Source: Mycolicibacterium boenickei (GTDB taxonomy: Bacteria > Actinomycetota > Actinomycetes > Mycobacteriales > Mycobacteriaceae). From it: a stretch of 64,000 nt of DNA. Positions within the stretch are counted from its first letter, which is position 1. Each line of letters opens with the position of its first letter. The notes under the pieces were generated by a model. It was given only the letters and a program-made list of their open reading frames with translations, did no database searches and had not been told where the DNA came from. Made by a program: the position numbers and the translations under genes. Location: positions 1,054,001-1,118,000 of the forward strand of contig NZ_AP022579.1 in NCBI RefSeq assembly GCF_010731295.1. Reading direction: 5' to 3'. This document shows, one piece after another, positions 58,692 through 64,000 of this stretch.

Positions 58692-59731
58692 TACACCACC
58701 AGCACCGGAGCCCGCTCCAGCGCGAGGCTCACCACCACGCCGGGGCTGAACGCGCGCGCCCGCGAGCTGGGCAACTGCGCATGGATCAGTGAGCCGTCGG
58801 GCAGGCTCAGATACACGTGGGACGTCGGACCCAGGAACGCCACGGATTCCACCACCGCCGGCCCGTCCGGATCGGCGCGCACCCGGATCGCCTCCGGACG
58901 CAGCATCGCCGTGCCCGCACCCGTGGTGATGGAACCGGGCAGGGTCGGCAGCTCGGCACCCAGCAGTCTGGCCCGCCCACCCGACACCCGCGCGCGCACT
59001 TTGTTGTGCAACCCGACGAACTCGGCGACGAACGGAGTGGACGGGCGGGCATAGAGTTCCGCCGGAGTGGCGAGTTGCTCGAGTTTGCCGTGGCTCATCA
59101 CCCCGACCCGATCCGCAACGGCCAGCGCCTCCTCCTGGTCGTGGGTGACGAACAGCGTGGTGATGCCGACTTCCAGCTGCACCCGGCGGATCTCGTCGCG
59201 CAATTGGGAGCGCACCTTGGCGTCGAGTGCCGACAGCGGCTCGTCGAGCAGCAGCACCCTCGGCTCGATCGCCAGGGCCCGGGCCAACGCCACCCGCTGC
59301 TGCTCACCGCCGGACAACTCGCTCGCGTACTTACCGCTGTGCGCCGCCAGGCCCACCAGGTCGAGCATATCCGAGGCTTGGAACAGCCTGTCCCGCTTGG
59401 ATTTTCCGCGCATCTTCAGACCGAATGCGACGTTGTCCAACACGGTCAGGTGCGGGAACAGGCTGTAGGCCTGGAACACCATGCCCATGTCCCGTTTGTT
59501 GGCCGGCACCGAGCTGATGTCGCGGCCGCCGACCAGCACGGTGCCCGCGGTGGCTTCCTCCAGCCCGGCCAGGATTCGCAGTGCCGTGGTCTTGCCGCAG
59601 CCCGATGGCCCGAGCAGGGCGACCAACTCCCCCGGCTCGATGGACAGGCTCAGCCCGTCGAGCGCGTTGACGTTGCCATAAGTGCGGGTGAGGTCACGAA
59701 GTTCAACTCGCACACCGGCACCGACACTCAC
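58691..59731 (-). CDS. ABC importer ATPase (PotA/FbpC-like)
   Basis: 346 residues. Walker A LLGPSGCGKTTALRIL, Q-loop VFQAYSLFPHLTV, signature LSGGEQQRVALARAL, Walker B VLLLDEPLSAL, H-loop FVTHDQEEAL, then a C-terminal TOBE-type domain from ~250. Powers uptake through the two permeases and the binding protein upstream. GTG start overlaps the permease stop by 4 bases. Substrate class (polyamine, iron, phosphonate or thiamine-like) not decided. Confidence 0.93.
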   Translation of the reverse strand: MSVGAGVRVELRDLTRTYGNVNALDGLSLSIEPGELVALLGPSGCGKTTALRILAGLEEATAGTVLVGGRDISSVPANKRDMGMVFQAYSLFPHLTVLDNVAFGLKMRGKSKRDRLFQASDMLDLVGLAAHSGKYASELSGGEQQRVALARALAIEPRVLLLDEPLSALDAKVRSQLRDEIRRVQLEVGITTLFVTHDQEEALAVADRVGVMSHGKLEQLATPAELYARPSTPFVAEFVGLHNKVRARVSGGRARLLGAELPTLPGSITTGAGTAMLRPEAIRVRADPDGPAVVESVAFLGPTSHVYLSLPDGSLIHAQLPSSRARAFSPGVVVSLALERAPVLVV

Positions 59732-60501
59732 TGCAGGACTCCTGACCTTCTGCGGCGGCCACGGGTGAGGGCCGCCAGCACCAACAACAACGCGAATCCG
59801 AGCAGCAGCGTGGCCAGCGAGGCGGCCACCGACGTCGGCCCGTCACTCTTGCCGATCGCGACGATCTGAACCGGCAGGGTTTCGAACCCGCTCAGCGAGG
59901 CGACGGTGTACTCACCGAGCACCACCGCGATCGAGATGAACGCCGCCGACAGGATTCCCGACCAGATGTTGGGCACGATCACCCGGCTGATCGTCGACAC
60001 CCAACCGGCGCCCAGCGACCGCGCGGCTTCCGACAACGTCTGCAGGTCGATCGCGGCCAGCGCGGAATCGATCGACCGGTAGGCGAACGGCAGCACCAGC
60101 ACCACGTACACGAACGTGAGGGTGAGCGCCGATTCGCCGAGAAGGTAGGTGACCCACAGGTATACGTTGCGCAGCCCCACCACGATCACCAGGGCGGGGA
60201 TGGTCAGCGGCAGCAGGCACAGAAACTCCACGAACCGCCCGGCCCAGCGGGCCCGCAGGCGCACCCAGATCATCGTCGGCACCAGCAGCACCAGCATCGC
60301 GATGACGGTGAACACCGCGAGCAGCAGAGAGATCACGATGGCGTGGTAGAGCTGCTCGTCGGCCACGAGGTTGCGCCACGCGGCAGCGGTGCGCCCACCG
60401 GCGATCAGGTTTCGGGTCGAGAAGTCCGCCATGGCGTACAGGGGGAACAGGAAGAACAGACCGAACAGCACCCACAGTGCCGTGCGGACCGCCCGATTCA
60501 T
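59728..60501 (-). CDS. ABC importer permease
   Basis: 257 residues with six hydrophobic segments. The EAA loop with the ATPase contact is EAARSLGAGWVSTISRVIVPNIWSGIL. ATG at 60501 overlaps the stop of the other permease by 4 bases. PotC/FbpB second-permease type. Confidence 0.92.
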   Translation of the reverse strand: MNRAVRTALWVLFGLFFLFPLYAMADFSTRNLIAGGRTAAAWRNLVADEQLYHAIVISLLLAVFTVIAMLVLLVPTMIWVRLRARWAGRFVEFLCLLPLTIPALVIVVGLRNVYLWVTYLLGESALTLTFVYVVLVLPFAYRSIDSALAAIDLQTLSEAARSLGAGWVSTISRVIVPNIWSGILSAAFISIAVVLGEYTVASLSGFETLPVQIVAIGKSDGPTSVAASLATLLLGFALLLVLAALTRGRRRRSGVLQ

Positions 60502-61382
60502 TTGAGCCACCTCGCCGTCCGGCGGACCAGGGCGTTGTAGGCGATCATCACCGCGGCCACCACGACGATCATCTCCAGCGCCAGCGCATAGGCGAACCCG
60601 GACTGCCCCAGCACCACCTCGCTGGTCAGGGCGGCGCGGATCAGCAGCGGAACGATCGGGCTGCCCTGGCTGACCAGCGCGGCCGCCGTGGCATAGGCCG
60701 CGAAAGCATTGGCGAACAACAACAGTGCCGAGCCGAGGAATGCCGGGCTCAACAACGGCACGGCCACCTCCCGCAGATACTGCCACCGGGATGCGCCCAG
60801 GCTCACCGCGGCCTCGAGCCACTGCTCACGCAATCCCTCTATGGCAGGCAGGAACACGATCACCATCAGCGGGATCTGAAAGTAGCTGTAGACCACGATC
60901 AGCCCGGCCAGGCCGTACAACCAGCCGGAGCCTGCCAGGTCCCAGCCCAGGTGTTCGGAGACCCACAACGTCAACACACCGTTGAGGCCGATGGTGGCCA
61001 GGAATGCGAAAGCCAGTGCCACGCCGCCGAACTGGGCGAGCACGCTGCACAGCGCCAGGACCGCGCGGCGCAGCATGGACGCCGGCGGACTGCTGACGAT
61101 CAACCAGGCCAGTACCGCACCCAGCACCGCCCCGATGACCGCGGTGCTCGCGGACAGCGCAATGCTCTTGGCCAGTGCGGTCAAGGCGGTGCCGGAGAAC
61201 AGCGCGGCGATGCGGGCGAACGAGAAAGATCCGTCGGCGAAGAAAGCCATGACGATCACCGTCACGGTCGGCACGATCAGGAACACCGTCACCACCGCCA
61301 CGAACGGCAGCAACGGCAGGGCATCCCTCACATGCCCGCGGAGCCCCGCACGCGGTTCCCGGCGAGTTGCACTACCCGGCAT
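60498..61382 (-). CDS. ABC importer permease
   Basis: 294 residues, six or more hydrophobic segments, EAA loop EAAVSLGASRWQYLREVAVPLLSPAFLG. The ATG at 61382 follows the binding-protein stop by 8 bases. Pairs with the permease encoded next. Confidence 0.92.
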   Translation of the reverse strand: MPGSATRREPRAGLRGHVRDALPLLPFVAVVTVFLIVPTVTVIVMAFFADGSFSFARIAALFSGTALTALAKSIALSASTAVIGAVLGAVLAWLIVSSPPASMLRRAVLALCSVLAQFGGVALAFAFLATIGLNGVLTLWVSEHLGWDLAGSGWLYGLAGLIVVYSYFQIPLMVIVFLPAIEGLREQWLEAAVSLGASRWQYLREVAVPLLSPAFLGSALLLFANAFAAYATAAALVSQGSPIVPLLIRAALTSEVVLGQSGFAYALALEMIVVVAAVMIAYNALVRRTARWLK

Positions 61383-61390
61383 GGCGGACC

Positions 61391-62527
61391 TCAGCCGATC
61401 GCCTTGGCCCAGTTGTCGGCCAGATACTTGTTGGCGGTGTCGGTTTGGGCCTGGGTCGCCACGGTCACCGGACCGTCGATGGGAGGCAGCTGACCGAACG
61501 CCGCGCGGTCGGCGGTGCCGGCCAGGATCATCTTGTCGGCGCGCACCGGGCGGACCCCGCCCTTGGCGTAGAGGTTCTGGCCCTCGTCGCTGAACAGGAA
61601 TTCCTGCCACAGCCGGGCCGCCGCCGGGTGCGGCGCATCCTTGTTGATCGCCTGGTAGTAGTACCCGGCGACCAGGGCCTCGTGCGGAACGATCACCTGC
61701 CAGCCGGGGACCTTCTGGCTTTCGGTGCCGTTGAGGTAGTTCCAGTCGATCACCACGGGGGTCTGGCCCGACTCGATGGTGGCCGGTGTCGGATCGAGCG
61801 GCAGGAAGTTGCCCGCCTCGTTGAGCTTTGCGAAGAACTCGACCCCGGGGGCGATGTCGTCGGCCGATCCGCCCTGGGCCACTGCCGCCATCAGCACACC
61901 GGCAAAGGCGGCGCCGGCCTGGGTCGGGTCACCGTTGAGCGCCACCTTGCCGTGGTACTCAGGTTTGAGCAGATCCTCGACTGAGGTGATGGGCGGGACC
62001 TTCGTGGAGTCGAACCCGATGGACATGAAGCCGCCGTAGTCGTTGACCCAGGTGCCGTCGCGGTCCTTGAGCTTCTCCGGGATGTCGTCGAACGTGGCCA
62101 CCTTGTACGGCGCGAACATCGACGTATTCGCCAGTGCCACCGACTGTCCCAGGTCGAACACGTCGGGTGCGGTGCTCTTGCCCTTCTGCTGGTTGGCCGC
62201 GTTGATCTCTTCCTGGCTGGACCCGTCGGGCTGCGCCGAGTTCACCTTGATGCCGTACTTGTCCGAGAACGCCTTGATGATGGCGCCGTAGTTTGCCCAA
62301 TCCGGGGGCAGGGCAATCACATTGAGTTCGCCCTCGGCCTTGGCCGCTTCAACCAGCTTGTCCATCCCACCGAAGTCCGCGGCCGACCTCGCCTCGGCGA
62401 CCTTGACCCCGGTATCGGTCTTCCCGCCCGCGGCGTCCTTCTGCGGCGGCGCGCACGCCGCCAGACCCACCGCGACGAGCGCCGACGCGGCGAGGGCGGA
62501 TACCGTCGCGATGCGGGATGCGATCAT
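61391..62527 (-). CDS. ABC importer substrate-binding lipoprotein
   Basis: 378 residues. Signal peptide with lipobox VGLAAC (Cys25), so membrane-anchored on the outside. Type 2 periplasmic-binding fold: LNVIALPPDWANYGAIIKAFSDKYGIKV, then TAPDVFDLGQSVAL, VNDYGGFMSIGFDS, TPATIESGQTPVVIDWNYL. Resembles iron/spermidine/aminoethylphosphonate-type binders. GGAGG lies 8 bases before the ATG at 62527. First gene of the four-gene importer operon. Confidence 0.9.
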   Translation of the reverse strand: MIASRIATVSALAASALVAVGLAACAPPQKDAAGGKTDTGVKVAEARSAADFGGMDKLVEAAKAEGELNVIALPPDWANYGAIIKAFSDKYGIKVNSAQPDGSSQEEINAANQQKGKSTAPDVFDLGQSVALANTSMFAPYKVATFDDIPEKLKDRDGTWVNDYGGFMSIGFDSTKVPPITSVEDLLKPEYHGKVALNGDPTQAGAAFAGVLMAAVAQGGSADDIAPGVEFFAKLNEAGNFLPLDPTPATIESGQTPVVIDWNYLNGTESQKVPGWQVIVPHEALVAGYYYQAINKDAPHPAAARLWQEFLFSDEGQNLYAKGGVRPVRADKMILAGTADRAAFGQLPPIDGPVTVATQAQTDTANKYLADNWAKAIG

Positions 62528-62629
62528 TGCCAAATCCTCCGATGGTCTCCGAGTGCGCGCACCGGCACCCTATCGCGACCTCGTCGAACGTGAGACGCAT
62601 CGCCTGGGCCTGCGGGTTAGCATCACGTG

Positions 62630-63067
62630 ATGTCTGTTCCGGGTCCAGGCGGGGGCTTCGAGCTCGACGGCTGGAACTTCAAGCCGGCGGCCGTGCCGTG
62701 GTACCGCACCCGCCCGGCGGTGGTCGCGATGGTCGCCGCCGCCGTTGCCGCGGCAGCCATCGTGGTCTCGGGTGTGCTTTTGCTGCTTAGAGATTCACCG
62801 TCCGCCCCGGAGCAGGCGACGACACCGTCACCCGCACCGTCGGCCACCGCCCCCGCGCCGTCGCCGCCGCCGCCACTGCGGGTGGGCGTGCCGCCGGCTC
62901 CCCCGGAACCACCGCCCGCCCCGCCGCCGGAGACCCAGGAGTCGCCGGCGTACCGCCCCACCCACCGGCCCTCCGAAACCAAGAAGCCCGAGATCGGCGT
63001 CACCCGCACCCCGGTCACCCGCTCACCGATCAGCGTGGCCCCGCAGCCGCGACATCCCCGCAACTGA
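62630..63067 (+). CDS. Proline-rich single-span membrane protein
   Basis: 145 residues: short N-terminal region with DGWNFKPAAVPWYRTRP, one membrane helix (VVAMVAAAVAAAAIVVSGVLLLL, ~31-53), then an extracytoplasmic tail that is mostly Pro, Ala, Ser and Arg (PPAPPEPPPAPPP near 85-98). Such tails often span or contact the cell wall. ATG at 62630; a GTG sits just before it. No family recognised. Divergent from the importer operon. Confidence 0.65.
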   Translation: MSVPGPGGGFELDGWNFKPAAVPWYRTRPAVVAMVAAAVAAAAIVVSGVLLLLRDSPSAPEQATTPSPAPSATAPAPSPPPPLRVGVPPAPPEPPPAPPPETQESPAYRPTHRPSETKKPEIGVTRTPVTRSPISVAPQPRHPRN

Positions 63068-63103
63068 GGCATCCGCGCAACTGAGTGCGCCTACCCTGGG
63101 GCC

Positions 63104-63532
63104 ATGTCCGGGCTCGACGCGATCGCCCAGTTCGCAAGCGCACCCTGCGCGGTGCTCGCCACGCTCGGCGCCGACGGCGCACCGCACCTGGTGCCGGTGG
63201 TGTTCGCGGTCCACGTACCCGCCGACCCGCACGCCACGGCCACCATCTACTCCGCGGTCGACGCGAAACCGAAATCCACCCAGCGCCTGCGGCGGCTGGC
63301 CAACATCGAAGGTGACAGCCGGGTCAGCCTGCTCGTCGACCACTACACCGACGAGTGGGCCCACCTGTGGTGGGTTCGCGCCGACGGACGGGCCGCCGTC
63401 CATCACAGCGGCGACGCGATGGCCACCGGCTACGGGCTGCTGCGCGCGAAATACCCGCAGTACGAGCGCATTGCGCTGAACGGCCCGGTGATCACCGTCG
63501 AGGTCACCCACTGGTCCTCCTGGCAGGTCTGA
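63104..63532 (+). CDS. PPOX-class F420-dependent protein, Rv0121c-like
   Basis: 142 residues, split-barrel fold: [75 protein letters not shown]. This matches the TIGR03668-type family of Rv0121c, which lies beside fusA2 in M. tuberculosis as here. Cofactor F420 or FMN inferred. ATG at 63104. Confidence 0.88.
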   Translation: MSGLDAIAQFASAPCAVLATLGADGAPHLVPVVFAVHVPADPHATATIYSAVDAKPKSTQRLRRLANIEGDSRVSLLVDHYTDEWAHLWWVRADGRAAVHHSGDAMATGYGLLRAKYPQYERIALNGPVITVEVTHWSSWQV

Positions 63533-63639
63533 GCAGCGACGCCGGGAGGACTTGTGCTGTAGGTCACATCGGGGAATGGTGGAGAGCACAGGTCCGGCGG
63601 GCCGCAGCGGGGCGCCCCGGGGACACCAGGAGGAATGCC

Positions 63640-64000
63640 ATGGCGGACAAGACACACTCGGCCGGCAACGGCACTGTCCCCACCGCGGACAGTCCCACCG
63701 GCATTCGCAACGTGGCACTCGTCGGCCCCTCGGGTGCGGGCAAGACCACGCTCGTCGAGGCGCTACTGGTCGCTGCGGGAGTGCTGACCCGTGCGGGTTC
63801 GGTGGTCGACGGGTCGACCGTGTGCGATTTCGACGACGCCGAGATCGGTCAGCAGCGCTCGGTCGGCCTGGCCCTGGCCCCGTTGCAGCACAACGGGATC
63901 AAGGTCAACCTGATCGACACCCCCGGCTACGCCGATTTCGTCGGGGAGTTGCGCGCCGGACTGCGGGCCGCCGATTGCGCACTGTTCGTCATCGCGGCCA
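63640..64000 (+). CDS. fusA2: Elongation factor G-like protein FusA2 (5' part)
   Basis: Runs off the window end; only the first ~120 residues are visible. GTPase G1 loop VGPSGAGKTTLVEALL, the G2 region near SVGLALAPLQ and G3 DTPGYAD of translational GTPases. AGGAGG lies 6 bases before the ATG at 63640. Residues 1-23 are a short polar extension. Called FusA2 rather than FusA1 because of its neighbour (Rv0121c-like gene) and the divergent G2 region. Function of FusA2 in mycobacteria is not settled. Confidence 0.85.
   Translation, partial: MADKTHSAGNGTVPTADSPTGIRNVALVGPSGAGKTTLVEALLVAAGVLTRAGSVVDGSTVCDFDDAEIGQQRSVGLALAPLQHNGIKVNLIDTPGYADFVGELRAGLRAADCALFVIAA

Overview
The window comes from a high-GC actinobacterium, almost certainly a fast-growing Mycobacterium (Mycolicibacterium). 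The evidence is F420-type oxidoreductases, a 13E12-family HNH protein with a mycobacterial SOS box, a GT87 mannosyltransferase, an ESX-type secretion substrate, a KstR-type operator, and gene neighbourhoods I recall from M. tuberculosis. These are gltB/gltD (Rv3859c-Rv3858c), the cyp138-msrA-SnoaL-SDR-DUF427-HhH-chloride channel set (around Rv0136-Rv0146), treS-mak (Rv0126-Rv0127) and fusA2 with its PPOX neighbour (Rv0120c-Rv0121c). The whole window reads as coherent chromosome. I saw no rRNA, tRNA, IS element or CRISPR.

Layout. 0-4 kb: SulP permease, aldehyde dehydrogenase, F420-type oxidoreductase. 4-8 kb: a 46-codon gene, a GT87 glycosyltransferase, then a minus-strand toxin module made of an EspC-like secretion partner, a WXG-type toxin with a Tox-REase-5-like C terminus, and an Imm52-like immunity protein. 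8-14 kb: glutamate synthase gltB-gltD with an IdeR-like box upstream. 14.5-20.5 kb: CPH-motif copper ATPase behind a CsoR-like operator, hotdog protein, ClC channel, aquaporin, MBL hydrolase. 20.5-26.5 kb: Dps, HhH glycosylase, DUF427, aldo/keto reductase, SRPBCC, SOS-boxed 13E12 protein, DUF4262, small secreted protein. 26.5-33.2 kb: methyltransferase, SDR and SnoaL with a KstR-like box, lipoprotein, msrA, cyp138-like P450 with a divergent TetR gene, secreted protein. 33.2-37.7 kb: a TetR-bracketed glycosyltransferase/methyltransferase cluster with the same operator core at both ends. 37.7-44.3 kb: PPOX, C39-like protease, small secreted protein, tandem DUF427, a four-gene overlapping membrane/cupredoxin operon of unknown function, pncA. 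44.3-49.7 kb: enoyl-CoA hydratase, glgX, MarR-ABC exporter operon. 49.7-56.5 kb: acyl-CoA dehydrogenase pair, MFS exporter, mak and treS. 56.5-64 kb: XRE-like and PPOX/DUF2470 proteins, phosphoribosyltransferase, an ABC importer operon, and the start of fusA2.

Working together: treS and mak convert trehalose through maltose to maltose-1-phosphate for alpha-glucan, and glgX trims alpha-glucan. gltB and gltD form one iron-sulfur flavoenzyme. Several metal or stress responses lie close together (IdeR-like, CsoR-like, Dps, SOS). The best candidates for new biology are the ESX-linked toxin module, the operator-bracketed glycosyltransferase cluster and the four-gene membrane operon.
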